A DNA stretch of 64,000 nucleotides from Phytophthora quininea (lineage: Eukaryota; Oomycota; Peronosporomycetes; Peronosporales; Peronosporaceae), in contig JAAVTG010001003.1 of assembly GCA_011947345.1 (NCBI GenBank), positions 1,178,001-1,242,000 of the forward strand, in the 5' to 3' direction. Below the pieces are notes generated by a model that had not been told where the DNA came from, made no database searches, and was given only the letters and a program-made list of their open reading frames with translations. Each line of letters begins with the position of its first letter. Positions within the stretch are counted from its first letter, which is position 1. The translations under genes and the position numbers were made by a program. Shown here piece by piece: positions 47,116 to 59,100 of this stretch.

Positions 47116-48042
47116 ATGGCAGTGACGCGGGACCTCGTGGGCTGCGGCGCCAAAGGCTTTGACCCCAAGTGGCCCAACGACAAGAAGCTGGCACTGCAGT
47201 TTGTGCTCAACTACGAAGAAGGCGGCGAGAACTGTCTGCTGAATGGCGACGCCGCCTCGGAGCATCTCTTGTCGGACATTGTGGGCGCAACGCCCTATGT
47301 GGGCCAGCGCCATATGAACATGGAGTCGCTCTACGAGTACGGAAGTCGCGTAGGCTTCTGGCGCCTGCACCGTGTCTTCATGGAGCGCAAGCTGCCGCTC
47401 ACGGTGTACGCCGTGGGGCTGGCTCTGGAGCAGAATCCGGAGGCTGCTCAGGCCATGAAGGACGCGGACTGGGAGGTGGCGAGTCACGGCTACCGCTGGA
47501 TCGACTACCAAAACGTTGACGAAGCAACGGAGCGAGAACATATTAAGAAGACGGTGGCAATCCATGAGAAACTACTGGGCAAACGCCCCGTGGGGATCTA
47601 CCAGGGCAAACCAAATGTCAACACCCGCCGCCTAGTGGTGGAAGAAGGAGGCTTTCTGTATGATGCAGACGCCTACAATGACGACCTGCCATACTGGAAC
47701 ACGCAGTTTGGACGTCCGCATCTCGTCATCCCGTACACGCTCAACAACAACGACATGAAATTTGTGTCGCCTCAAGGTTTCAACTCTGGAGAGCAGTTCT
47801 TCACTTACTTGAAGGACGCGTTCGACGTGCTGCTGGCGGAAGGTCGCGCTGGCCAGCCGAAGATGATGTCGGTTGGACTGCACTGTCGTGTGGTGGGCCA
47901 TCCTGGCCGCATTGCTGCGCTCCTGCGCTTCTTGGACTACGTCCAGAGCTTCCAAGACGTTTGGATCTGCAAGCGCGAGGACATTGCACGCCACTGGTAC
48001 AAGACACACTACCCCCAAGACTCGGCTGGCTCCAAGCTGTAA
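47116..48042 (+). CDS. PuuE-type allantoinase (polysaccharide-deacetylase fold)
   Basis: One exon of 308 residues. The family signature is FVLNYEEGGENCLLNGDAAS at the N-terminus, followed by GSRVGFWRLHRVF, ASHGYRWIDY, and HCRVVGHPGR near the end. PuuE enzymes hydrolyse allantoin to allantoate in purine catabolism without the metal set of classical allantoinase; related proteins act on polysaccharides. The first choice is based on the NYEEGGEN and H-G-x-R-W-I motifs. Substrate is not proven by sequence. No frame defect, no signal peptide, so cytosolic. Confidence 0.88.
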   Translation: MAVTRDLVGCGAKGFDPKWPNDKKLALQFVLNYEEGGENCLLNGDAASEHLLSDIVGATPYVGQRHMNMESLYEYGSRVGFWRLHRVFMERKLPLTVYAVGLALEQNPEAAQAMKDADWEVASHGYRWIDYQNVDEATEREHIKKTVAIHEKLLGKRPVGIYQGKPNVNTRRLVVEEGGFLYDADAYNDDLPYWNTQFGRPHLVIPYTLNNNDMKFVSPQGFNSGEQFFTYLKDAFDVLLAEGRAGQPKMMSVGLHCRVVGHPGRIAALLRFLDYVQSFQDVWICKREDIARHWYKTHYPQDSAGSKL

Positions 48043-48178
48043 CATGGGCGACGCCGTCTACAACGTGAAGTACTAAAGAGAAGCATATACATACGCCCAT
48101 CGTTCTTCACATGGTAATGTCTTTGTTGTACACAAAGGGGATCACTCGTGTTTCACCACATCCCTTTGTGATGATAAT

Positions 48179-49999
48179 CTACCTGGGCACAATCGCGCCG
48201 TTGTCGACGCTGTTGTTATTCATGCTGCTATTGCTCAAGTTTCGGTCGCTAGCCAACCATGCGCTCTCAGCATCTGTGAGAGCCTTTAACCGAGCCAAGA
48301 TGGGGGCCTCTTGTGTCGGGTCCAAACTCCGTGAAAACAAAAGCTGAATACGTAGCAAAAAGTCAGCATCGAGACCACACACATCATAGCAACAGCCAAC
48401 AAGACAATTTACCTGCTCGACATCCTTCCGAAGGAAGCGAATCGCCTTCTCATGACGCTCTTTCTCGACGCCTTTCTTGTAGAGAGGGTACTCGCCTTGT
48501 GGATCGTTGATCTCGTCTTTCAGATAGGATCTGGAAGAGTACGGGACGACTCGGTACCGAAGGTTTACCTGCAGATACTTGCTGAGCATGAACACCAGGT
48601 GGGCGATGTAACCCAGCGCCGTAGAGATCATTTCCTCATCTGCTCTGCCTCCACCCGTAAGATCTGAATTGGCGATGCGGATGCCGCGGATACTGTACTC
48701 TCCAGCACCCACGTATTCGATGGGATAAACCGTGCCGAGCTGTTTTACAAGCATCGCTTGCCGCGACCGGATCTTGTGTGCTGCCCGCAGGACTTCACAT
48801 CTCCGCTCGAGGATATTCTGCCGCTCTTCCTTGTAGCGCATGCTCATCTGCATGGTAGCGACCAACGCCTTGGGGATGTGGATGTCCGTCTCGAACGTCT
48901 TGCGCTCGTCCTTGAGTACAGTGTTTAGCCGCTTTAATGTGTGTTGTTTCTCCGCCACTTGTGCCCGCGCGAGCCGAACACGCTCCTCTAGTGCCGCACG
49001 CTGCTGCTCGCGAGCAATGCGCTGCTGGGACAGCTTTAGTTTATTCCGAATCCTCTCCTTGAGCTGGGCGTTTGTTTGTGCAAGTTCCGCTATCTTGTGC
49101 TTGGTCGTTAGGATCTCCTCGAGCGCGTCCACTCCTTGGTGCAAGCAATAGTCCTTTAACGGGATGGCCGATCCTTTCCTCCTCGAGTGTTTCGGTGCGA
49201 TCGCGCCCATGTCCGCCAGCAGATCCAGCACGTCTCGATGCACGTATGTATGCCCCGAGAACTCGAACAGACAAGTGTTCAATGGCAGGTTGGTCAAGTC
49301 TGTGATTGCGACTGGGAGCGGTTCCAGTTCTTTCACGCCGAAGCTCAGACTCAGAATGTCCTCCTCAAACTTGGCTGCGCTATCTGCAGCATGTGTAGGA
49401 GACTCCGAGTCTGTCATATCATTGCCAGCCGAGTCCTCACCTTCTTCGAAGCTGTTCCTGGCGTCTGTGAACGTCCGCGAGTTGTTGACCGGCTGGTCGT
49501 CTCCAGACGAGAGTCGGTCTCTCATGGTTCTCGTCTTGCACCGCGCTCTCCTCGCCGCTTTGTCCTGCACGCGCACCACGACAATGTCGAAGCGGGTGCC
49601 TCCGCCCAGCAGCGTCTCGACGCCCGACAGTCCTTCGTTCTCGTCGTCGTCTTCGGACTGGAACGGCACCCACACGGGGTTCAGCGTGTTGCGTGCCACC
49701 TCGCTCTGGTACACGACTCTGCCGTCGATCACTGCAAGCAGCACAATGCACTGTAAAGAACCGATCACGATATTGGAACAAGAGAGGCAGCTAACCCAGC
49801 TTAAAGAAGACGTCGAGCAGCTGATGGCCGCCCGTGCCGAACACCGACAGGTTGCGCAGGCTGAAGCCGCTGAGCTGCTGCAGTGTCACGGCGGCCGAGC
49901 GGCCCGGCGGCGCGCTGTAGCCTCCGGGGCGCCGCTGCTGCTGCTGGGCAAGTTGATGGCGCCGCCGAAGCTGCCGGCGATGCTTGAGGGCGTCATCAT
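48179..49999 (-). CDS. UVRAG: UVRAG/Vps38-like autophagy and endosome protein
   Basis: Exons are 49796-49999 and 48179-49731. The N-terminal region, including LVIDGRVVYQSE and NTLNPVWVPF, has a C2-like pattern. The middle (about residues 260-360) is coiled coil. The C-terminal domain shows YSIRGIRIANSD, ALGYIAHLVFMLSKYLQVNLRY, SRSYLKDEI and YPLYKKGVEKERHEKAIRFL, the UVRAG/Vps38 signature. UVRAG joins Beclin 1 and Vps34 in the complex that makes PI3P on endosomes, the lipid bound by the FYVE proteins nearby. One frame repair is needed near 49,885 in exon 1. The start at 49999 (MMTPSSIAG) is the best fit. Confidence 0.8.
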
Positions 50000-50751
50000 G
50001 GCCGACCTGCCCGACTGGGACGACGTTCCGCCGTGTCGAATGGCGCTGTCGTGGCGGGAAGCGCGACGTCGACCGAGGTCGCGGCGTCGTCAGGGAGAGA
50101 GTCGGGTTGTAAAAAGCATCTACGCGCGCGGATTGGCTGAAATTTGGGGATTTTACAGGAGTTGAAGACGGTGGTCAAAGTAGAAGTCGTGCCTCCAAGA
50201 GCTCTGCTACGTGGACTGAATATTGGTCTCTTGCATAGCATTTGGCCCAGGCAGCAGTTGCAAGTGCTGCTGTCGCTCGATCTTAGCATCGAGGGCGCCA
50301 TCCGTTGCCCGCTAAGTATGCAGACACCGCCAGCTCGCCGTTGAAACACCTTGGAGCGCTTTGGTCATTTTTGCCGCAGAGACAATCTCCATCTACGTCT
50401 CGGTGCCGTTAGCAGTTGCATTCGCGCCCAACGCTCCTCGGGATGAACGCATGCTCATGTCCGGAACAGTGACGTTGAAGCCGCAATAGGAAAAACTTAT
50501 TATAGCCCATTGCTAACACTTGCAAGGTACATTGGCGAAACCCCTGCGCTTTTTGAAAGCCATCCGCGACGCCTGTCCAGCCGAGCTGCAGCTCTCCCAC
50601 TCAGTAACTGGGAGCGTCGTGCACAGGCCTCATCTGCGAGCTGACCCCGCGTCCGAGTGTTTTGCGTCGTTATTTATCGTTTCAAAGGTTAACAGCACAC
50701 TGAGTCCCAACCAAAAAGACTACGAAGAACGATGGTGGCCATCACGGTACG
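50000..50751. promoter_or_regulatory. Divergent intergenic region, UVRAG-like (-) and PI4K-like (+)
   Basis: 750 bases between starts. Frames on both strands (for example 50144-50344 and 49996-50349) resemble no family. An ATG at 50732 precedes the kinase frame out of phase. Treat as two promoters and leaders. Confidence 0.45.
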
Positions 50752-52551
50752 ATGCTCGGAAGAAGACAGCCCTGCGAAGACGCTGCCGATGGCCAAGTGG
50801 ATCCCACGTCGACATGGCGCCAGCGACGACCGCGTCGAGCACGGCGGCCCTTCAAGATCGCTCTGGCGGCAGGCGTTGATGCAATGGCCCACCAGTCCAG
50901 CTATCCTCAAGAAGAGTGCTCGGATTGCAGGTCTGCAGCGAGAAAAGGGTCGGCCCCCAGCAACCAGCACGAGCTGCAGTCGAGTGGCGGTCTCCCCACT
51001 GAGCGGAACCAACGTCCGCAACATGTGAAAGACGAAGACAGCAAGGACGACTCCTTGCCGGACAAGGTGTCGGCAGATAGTGAAGATAACAACCTCGTGG
51101 ACTTGAGCAGCTCCGTGCAAAAGCTGACGCTGTCGAGTCTTCATGCCAACCCTCACTTGACATTACCGACGTCTTCAAGCCCGGCGCCACTGTCGCCAGT
51201 GAGTCTCGTCAAGCGTGCCTCTCTGTACCAGGAGCTATGTGAATTCTGCGGCAATGCCGACTCAAAGATCACCATGTTCCCAGACTACTTCAGCGACGAC
51301 GAGAAGCGCATGGTGCAGGATGTAGCTCAAGAACTCCAGCTATGCTGCCAGGTCGGCGAAAAGAACGTTGCAGTCTACAAGTTGCTCGGGTCGGGACATC
51401 TTCAGCACGTTCGATCGCAGCGACTCAGCTCCGGTGGAACAAACAACAGCAACTCGCCCGACGATGTGTACGTCGATGTCCCCGAGCTGGCTCAGCACGG
51501 CAAAGAAGGCTTCATCGCTCGCCTTCGCTTGCGGCGACTGAGTTCAGGAGGAGGAGTGCGTCGCAATATGCTGTGGGATGTGGCGCAGTTGAGTTCGACT
51601 GCTGACGGTGTAGCAGACCCCGTGTCCGAAGGAGAAGGAGGGGTGTATGCAGTGCAGTCCAAGTCAAGCGGCCAGAAACTAGCGCTGTTCAAGCCATCCG
51701 AAGAGGAGAAATTTGTGCGTGAAGGCCTCGTTGCCGGGGAAGGAGCGGTGCGAGAGGAGGCTGCGTACGTCCTGGACTCGCGCAGTAATGGATTCAGCGG
51801 CGTGCCTCCTACGGCTGTGGCTCGACTGCAGCTTTCGTCCCTGGGCCGAGCCAAACAGGGCGCTGTGCAGAGGTTCATGAGCAGCAGTATCGGCAGCATG
51901 GAAAGTTTCGGCATGCCGTTCGACCTCGAGAAGGCCAAGGAGTTTGTCCCAGTGGATCAAGTGCATCGCATCGCCCTCCTGGACATTCGTCTATTCAACA
52001 CGGACCGACACCCAGGGAACATCCTTCTCATCGGGGACAAGAAGCCGTACACGATGGTCCCGATCGACCACGGCTGCATCCTGCCGAGCTGGTTCCTCAT
52101 GTCCGAAGCGCGGTTCGACTGGCTCGAGTATCCGCAGTGTCGCGTGCCATTCTCTGCTGCTGCACTGCAGTACATCACAGCGTTGGATGCTGAGCAAGAC
52201 GCCAAGGTGCTGCGCGGTCTTGGTATCCGAGAGGAGTGTGTGACCACGCTCAAGATCTGCACGCTCTTGCTGCAGCTCGCAGCTGCTCGAGGCAAGACGC
52301 TGCACTGGATGGGGACCTTCATGGTGCGAGAAGGCTGCTTCCAGGACCCGTCTCCTCTTGAGCTTGCCATCCAACGCGCATGCGAGCAGTCGGGTATTCC
52401 ATACACGTTCAAACCGAACGACTACGACGAGCAGCGCGGCGAGATTGAACACGGAGTGCTCAGTCGACGGCCGCCCAACGAATTCTTTCAGGCACTTCAG
52501 GGACTGCTGCTGGAAGCGATAGGTAGTGGCGAGGGCCCCAGTTCTGAGTGA
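50752..52551 (+). CDS. Phosphatidylinositol 4-kinase gamma-like kinase
   Basis: An intronless frame of 599 residues. After about 150 disordered residues, the kinase region shows GEGGVYAVQSKSSGQKLALF (ATP loop and Lys), VAGEGAVREEAAYVLDS, VPPTAVARL, VHRIALLDIRLFNTDRHPGN (catalytic Asp) and MVPIDHGCILP (metal-binding Asp). This order matches plant PI4K-gamma kinases rather than type III PI kinases. The plant relatives can act as protein kinases, so lipid substrate is uncertain. The ATG at 50732 lies in another frame; 50857 (MAHQSSYP) is an alternative start. Confidence 0.87.
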   Translation: MLGRRQPCEDAADGQVDPTSTWRQRRPRRARRPFKIALAAGVDAMAHQSSYPQEECSDCRSAARKGSAPSNQHELQSSGGLPTERNQRPQHVKDEDSKDDSLPDKVSADSEDNNLVDLSSSVQKLTLSSLHANPHLTLPTSSSPAPLSPVSLVKRASLYQELCEFCGNADSKITMFPDYFSDDEKRMVQDVAQELQLCCQVGEKNVAVYKLLGSGHLQHVRSQRLSSGGTNNSNSPDDVYVDVPELAQHGKEGFIARLRLRRLSSGGGVRRNMLWDVAQLSSTADGVADPVSEGEGGVYAVQSKSSGQKLALFKPSEEEKFVREGLVAGEGAVREEAAYVLDSRSNGFSGVPPTAVARLQLSSLGRAKQGAVQRFMSSSIGSMESFGMPFDLEKAKEFVPVDQVHRIALLDIRLFNTDRHPGNILLIGDKKPYTMVPIDHGCILPSWFLMSEARFDWLEYPQCRVPFSAAALQYITALDAEQDAKVLRGLGIREECVTTLKICTLLLQLAAARGKTLHWMGTFMVREGCFQDPSPLELAIQRACEQSGIPYTFKPNDYDEQRGEIEHGVLSRRPPNEFFQALQGLLLEAIGSGEGPSSE

Positions 52552-52708
52552 AGGCCTGGCGCTCTCCAGTTAATGGTAAATAAACAGTAATTAGTTAGTC
52601 GAAAAGCATGCTCATGGGACTCTAAATATCAGACAATGAAGTGACAACCTTTGTCAAAAGAGTGCCGGGTACTACTGTAATCATTTTGACTGGTGCTCAA
52701 TTATCGAA

Positions 52709-53568
52709 ATGGCGGTTGACACGCGAGCTCGCTCGGCGTCTTCGTCCTCGGACGAGGCGGACTGGCGCGCCTGCATCGAGTACGAGACCAAGTGTGTGGT
52801 GGTAGGGGACTTGGAGGTGCAGGTTTTCCAAATGGAGGAGCTGCCCGTGGCTGCGTCGCTCTTCATGCTGGCCGAGATGGACGCCAATGTGACGGAGATC
52901 TCGGGCACGCGACTCTGGACCGGTTCGCACTTCCTGTCGAGAGTAAGATGCGTTGTATATTGCTAAAAGCCATACTATGGACTAAATGGTTGCTATAGTA
53001 TTTGTGGCGGCATCCAGGGCTGGTGCAAGGCAAGCGCGTGCTGGAGCTTGGAGCTGGCACTGGCATCTGCAGCATCGTGTCATCGAAACTCGGCGCTGTC
53101 AAGTGCCTAGCGACGGATGGAGATGAAGAAGTGGTGGATCTGCTGAAGAAGAATGTCAAGGTGAACGATGCAGAGAGTGTCGTGACTGCACGGTCACTCT
53201 TTTGGGGCGACGAGCCGTCTGCGAAGACTTTGCTGGAAGAGTTCCCAAGCGCATTCACAGATGTTGACATTGTACTGGCGGGTGACGTTCTCTACAAGAG
53301 CGAATTGTTGCCGTTACTGTTTTCTACGGTGTCTAGAGTGCTGAAGGCGTCGGACGGCGTTGAGCGAGCGTTCGTGCTGTGTCATATCCCTCGCGCTGAC
53401 GTGACGCACGAACTTGTGCAGAAGCAGATCGTTGATTCGGGTCTGCAGTTTGAAGAGGTCAAATTGCCTGCGGAAGATGTTGCCGATGCTGCTGCGGAGC
53501 TGGAAGAGTGTCCTGATGAGGACGTACAACGCGCCAGATTGTACTATATCACGCCAACGGAGCTGTAA
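52709..53568 (+). CDS. METTL21-like protein lysine methyltransferase (Methyltransf_16)
   Basis: Two exons (52709-52942 and 52999-53568) with a 56-bp intron give 267 residues in phase. The SAM site is VLELGAGTGICSI, with the following acidic ATDGDEE. DVDIVLAGDVLYKSEL holds the D-x2-Y motif typical of the METTL21/EEF2KMT group. The region before it (GTRLWTGSHFLSRYLW) matches the same group. The substrate is probably a lysine in a chaperone or translation factor; which one cannot be told. Confidence 0.9.
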
Positions 53569-53622
53569 CATGAAGTGCTCGATTGAAAGTCAATTCGGTG
53601 AAAAGCCAAGCAGTTTTCTCCA

Positions 53623-56061
53623 TCAGTCTTCGTCGCTATCTTCGTCGTCGCTCGAGTCCGAGTCCAGTAGGCTGAATGCGTTGACCGCCGCTGGGCGCTG
53701 AGATGTCGAACTTTTAGAAGGTTCTTCTTCCTCTTCTTCTTCAGACGAGCCCTCGTCTTCGTCTCCAGTATCGTTCTCCTCGAGAGAGCTTAGCTTTTGA
53801 GAAGTTTCCTCTTGATGACGATAACGCGCAATACTCGCCGGCGTGATGTCCTTACCCGTGTAGTCCGGTGGGAGGAAGAATAGGGGTAAAATGCCATCGA
53901 CTGTGTCGCGTACCAACTCGGAGCCAGCACGCTGGTGATCCGGTCTGCCACGGCGATCTGTTCGATAGCCGCGCTTCTCAGCGTACGCTTCGCACAACGT
54001 CCACGGGGTCCAATCCTGTTCAAAGCAACAACACACATTAGCGCCAACAGCATGCTAAAACATTGCAGGATATTGAACGCACCAATTCCTCCTCCAGACC
54101 GTCGAAGAGCTGCGTGCGAGGTTTGAGATCCAAGATTTTCTCCAATACAACGTGTTCCGCGAGGAAACGAACTGCTGAATATGGTTCGCGAATCTAATGG
54201 ACATCACACGGAGTCAGTGAACGGCCGGGTTTCATCATACAACACTACAAGCATACCTGCGAGTACGGATACAAACCGCTCAGCTCCTGCAGATACTTGG
54301 GAACTCCAGCGAACGGGAAGACGAGACCAGGGCAATCACAAATGCAGATTTCAGGCGCGATCATAATTGACTGCAGCCTCTTCGTGTGGCCTGGAGTATG
54401 CGAGACGCTCACAATCTTCTTACCGGCCAGGGCATTCAGAACACTCGACTTGCCGACATTAGGGTGGCCGATCAGCCCAATTGTTACCTTCGGCGTGTTG
54501 GCCTGACCCATGGCTCCAGCACTACCCGGCACAGCAGGGTCGGTTGACTCAGCAGCCAAAGCGGACTGCAATCGCACCTGGAAGTGGCCCTTGAGTTCGG
54601 CGTGTTCTTCTCGATCGCAGCGAGCGCACAGCAGGTAGCCGCGGGCGATCGCGTCAGTTTCGTTCTTGACGTTTGCGTCAGCGGCACTAGGTCGGCTTCC
54701 AGTCGCGCATGACATGCAGGCGACGACAGCGTCGTCACATCCACAGTGCTGGCATTCGTGAACGGTTGCGGAGTTGTCGTCGTCATTGCGCTTGACAGCA
54801 CCGCGGTTCTTCTGCTTCCGCCTGCTGCGACGCTTACCTCCTGACTTCTTTTTCTCTTGCATGACTTCAAATTGCTGTTCAAGATCATCTTGCTCGGTAA
54901 AGGTCGAGTTGAGTTCTTCTGCCAGTTGGCGTGCTTCCACAGCGTCAATGCCACACGCCACGAGGATGTCAACAGCACCTTTGATAGCCGACGCGTCTCC
55001 AACCTCCAGTTTCTTGCTGAGAACTCGGCGACGAGCGCTAACGTCGTGTTCGCCGTGCACAGCATTAGAGCGGGATGAAAAATAAATGAGCTGAGCCAGA
55101 GGGAATTGCGAGACAAGGTAGCGCTTCCAGAGCTCGACCACAGCAGTCGGCACCAAATCCACCTTGTTAAGCACCACAACCATTGGCTTCATCAGCTCCT
55201 TCGTCACAAGATCGTACACAGACGCAGGAATGTGGAGCAGCGGGTTGCGAACATCAGCCACAATCACTACGTGCGTCGCACGCTCCGTTACACGCCACAG
55301 TTCACGCCAGACTTCCAGGTTGTGTTCAAAGTGGTTCAAGTGTTCGTTGTCGTACTTGTCGTGAATCTTCGTGAGCCATTGGTCGAACATGAGGCTCTCG
55401 TTGTTATCCACTGCATGTCATTCACAAACACCCGTCAAAACCATAGCTCTACAAGTCTCTAAGAGCTCTTACCTTTCTCCTTCGACATGCTGTACGTCCA
55501 CCTCGGTCGCTTCGGGTGGTCCAGAATCGGGTCGCGCTCACTGACCGTCGCTAATAGCGGCGTCTCTCTTGGACAGATCCAATGGCTTCTGTCCTTCCAT
55601 CAGTCGCAGCTGGATCTGCTCCTTGGTCTCTTTCACAAAAAGCTAGACAGCTCCTTCCCAACTGCGTCCTTGTTGTTCTTGCCCAGTGCCACCGTCAGCT
55701 TCAGTCTCGAGCTCAGGTCATTGTCCAAGTCGTTATTGCGCGCAAAGAAGTCTGGCTCTGCACGAAAAGCCTCAACTTCTTCATCGTCATCGTCATGTAC
55801 ACCATCCGACGGCTTATCGGCGTAAAACTCCTCGTATTGCGCGCTCTGCAGGTCCAGCGCGGCCTCTTCTTCCTTGCGATTGGCCAGACGCTGCTTGCGA
55901 GCTCGCAGCTGCTGTTTCTTCTGCTTGCCACTGAAGCTAGCGGTAACCGACGCCCGTGCGCGCTCCTTACGCTGCTGTTTGAGCGTGTCCAGCTCCTCTG
56001 CGCCGCGCTTGAAGCGCGGCCTCGCGTCGAGCCTGCTCCACCTCCATTGCTGCTTGACCAA
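53623..56061 (-). CDS. GNL1: GNL1-like circularly permuted GTPase with a zinc-cluster insertion
   Basis: Exons are 55473-56061, 54257-55410, 54083-54193 and 53623-54015 (about 748 residues). G motifs appear in permuted order: NKVDL (G4), then GHPNVGKSS (G1), and DCPGLVFP (G3). FEHNLEVWRELWRV and IREPYSAV followed by CEAYAEKRGY mark GNL1, a nucleolar ribosome-biogenesis GTPase. A Cys-rich insert lies between G4 and G1 (CQHCGC, CMSC, CARCDREEH). The tail is poly-Glu/Ser. The exon 1 frame breaks at AAAAA 55637-55641 (one base missing) and near 55,552. The start faces IFT172, 130 bp away. Confidence 0.85.
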
Positions 56062-56191
56062 TGGTGACGAGTCTGACTCAGCCAGTCAAAGCGTGCCACA
56101 CAGTGAGTGTCCCAGACGCAGTTGTAGCACAGTGTCGCTTCAAGATCGAAAGTGACGCTTTGGCAGTAGCTGAACTGCTGGGGACGCGACC

Positions 56192-59100
56192 ATGCAGCTA
56201 AGACACTTGACGTCGCTGCTGCAGGCCACCGAGGGCATGTGCAAGGTCACGGCGGTGGCCTTTTCGCCCAACAATCGCCGTCTGGCGGTGGTCACTGTGG
56301 ACCGCGTCGTGCACTTGTTCGATGCGCAAACTGGCGAGCGCAAGGACAAATTCTCGACCAAACCGGCCGACAAAGTACAGATCTCAATTCAAATATTGTT
56401 GTTGTATAGTGGAATAACATGGCTGTAATGGATATGTGTAGGGAGACAAGAACTACGTGGTGAGGGCGCTGGAGTTCTCTCCAGACTCGTCCAAATTGGC
56501 GGTCGCTCAGAGTGACAACATCGTCTTCGTCTACAAGATCGGACTGGAGTGGGGGACAAGAAGAGCATTTGCAACAAGTTCGCCCAGCCATGCTCTATAA
56601 CGACGCTCACGTGGCCCAGTACCCATCCGAACGAGATTGTGTTCGGCCTTGCGGACGGCAAGGTGAAGATCGGCCAGCTGCGGAGTAACAAGCCAGCAAC
56701 GTTGTATACGTCTGGCTCCTATGTGTCTCGAGTGTGCAGCAACCCAGAAGGCACGGCTATTCTTTCAGCACACTATGACGGCGCCATCTACCGTTTCATA
56801 TTTGATGACGTCTCTGGGGGACCTACACACGCTAAACTTGTGGTGCACTCGTGTGTGCCTTACGCTCTTTCATGGGGCGAGAGCATTGTGGCAGCGGGAA
56901 ACGATCGTCGAGTCTCGTTCTACGATAAGGAAGGACGTCAACTGCGAACATTCGACTACTCTGGCGACGAAAAGTGCGGCGAGTTCACATGTAGTGTGTT
57001 TAATCCGACGGGGAGTCTGTGGTCGTGGGGAATTTCGACTCGTTCTACACTTTCAACTACCAGCACAAGTCAGAGTCTTGGGAATTGGTAGGCACCAAGA
57101 GTATCCCGAATCTCTACTCGGTCACCGCCCTTGCTTGGAAACACGACGGTAGTCGTCTCGCCGTGGGTTCTGTTTGTGGCGCGCTGGATCTGTACGACGC
57201 CTGTGTGCGTCGCTATCGGTACAAAGGCAAATTTGAGTTCACATACGTGTCGCTCAGTCAAGTGATTGTGAAGCGCCTCGCAACAGGAGCGCGCGTTGTT
57301 GTGCGATCAGCTTTTGGGTGCGAGGTTGTCAAGCTGAACGTATTCCAAGACCGGTTCCTCGTTGGGAATACAACAAATACGCTTCTCGTAGGCGATCTGG
57401 ACACGGCACGCATCAGCGAAGTTCAATGGCAGTCTACAGGGAACGAAAAGTACATGCTGGATAACGAAAGTGTCTGCATCGTGTACCAAGCGGGCGAGCT
57501 TTCACTGATCGAGTACGGTCAAAACGAGCTTCTGGGTTCCGTGCGGACTGAGCACCTGAATACACACTTACTGAGTGTGCGCATCAACGAACGGCCATCC
57601 GCACCGACGCAGGACGTCGAACCGCCGCAAGAAAACAAGAAAATTGCATACTTGTTGGACCTGCAAACGATCTGCATCACCGACCTGCACGCTCGAGGAG
57701 CCTCAACAATCAACCATGACTCTCGGGTCGACTGGCTGGAACTCAATTCGCGTGGGAATTTGCTTCTGTTCCGCGACAAGCGTCGTCAGCTGCATTTATT
57801 CGACCTCGACACGCAAAAGCGCAGTACTCTGCTGAACTACTGCAACTACGTGCAGTGGGTCCCTGAATCGGATGTGGTCGTGGCTCAGAATCGCGGCAAC
57901 CTCTCGGTTTGGTACAATATTCGCTCGCCTGATAAAGCTACTATTTACCAGATCAAAGGTGACGTCGAGCAGATTGAACGTGGCAACGGGCGTACGGAAG
58001 TTATCGTGGACGAAGGCATGAATACTGCTTCGTATCAGCTGGACGAATCGCTAATAGCCTTTGGTGCCGCTGTCGATGACGGACAACTTGTGAACGCAAT
58101 GTCGATCTTGGAGCCGCTGGAGCTTACGCCCGAGACGGAGGCGATGTGGAGCCAGCTGAGCCAGGAAGCGCTGACTCAGAATGACCATCGTATCGCGGAA
58201 CGTTGTGCTGCCGCTCTTGGAGACGTTGCACGCTCACGATATTTGCGAAAGCTTAACAAGCTCGATTGGCAAGAAAAGGACCGTCTCAACGGGATTGCGC
58301 ACTGGAAAGTGCGAGCACGGCTTGCTGTGCTCAAGAATGATTACAGAAGTGCTGAGCACCTCTTGCTTGCTCAAGGTCAATTGGATGAGGCCATTGAAAT
58401 GTATCAGCATCTTCATAAATGGGAAGATGCCATCCGTGTGGCTGAGGCTAAGAACCATTCCGGATGTGATCAGATGAAGCGAAATTACTACGACTACCTT
58501 GTGGAATCGCGACAAGAAGAGAAGGCTGCGGCTCAGAAGGTCAAGGAAGGCGACTACGCCAGTGCGGTGAGTCTTTATCTCAAAGGTGGCCTGCCTGCAA
58601 AGGCTGCGCAGCTATTGAATCAGCGCAATTTGGGCCGCGATCACAAGCAGCTACTAGAAACTGTGGCGGACGCTTTGTACGCCGCAGGAATGTTTGAGAA
58701 GGCAGGCGATCAATTTGAAAAGATGGAGCAGGAGAGCCGCGCTTTGGCTGCATTCATTAAAGCGAATGCATTCCGTAAAGCTGTGGAGCTTTCGCGAAAG
58801 CATTTTCCAGACAAAGTGCTGCGTTTGGAAGAGGCCTGGGGTGATTTCCTTGTCTCGCAGAAGCAAATGGACATGGCGATCAATCACTACATTGAAGGAA
58901 ATGTTCCTACAAAGGCAGTCGAGGCTGCTTTGAATTCACGGCAGTGGGCCAAGGCCGGACAGCTTGTAGAGACTTTGGAGGACGATGTTTCACTCCCATA
59001 CTACCGGCGACTCGCGCGTCATTACCAAGATGCCGGGAATCTTGAACAGGCCGAACGGTGCTTTATCAAGGCAGATGCAGCACGAGATGCCGTTGAAATG

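Noticed and set aside
49164..50165. Open frame of 333 codons on the plus strand
   Set aside because: It lies antisense to the UVRAG-like gene and has no family motif; GC-rich codon use on one strand gives long mirror frames on the other.
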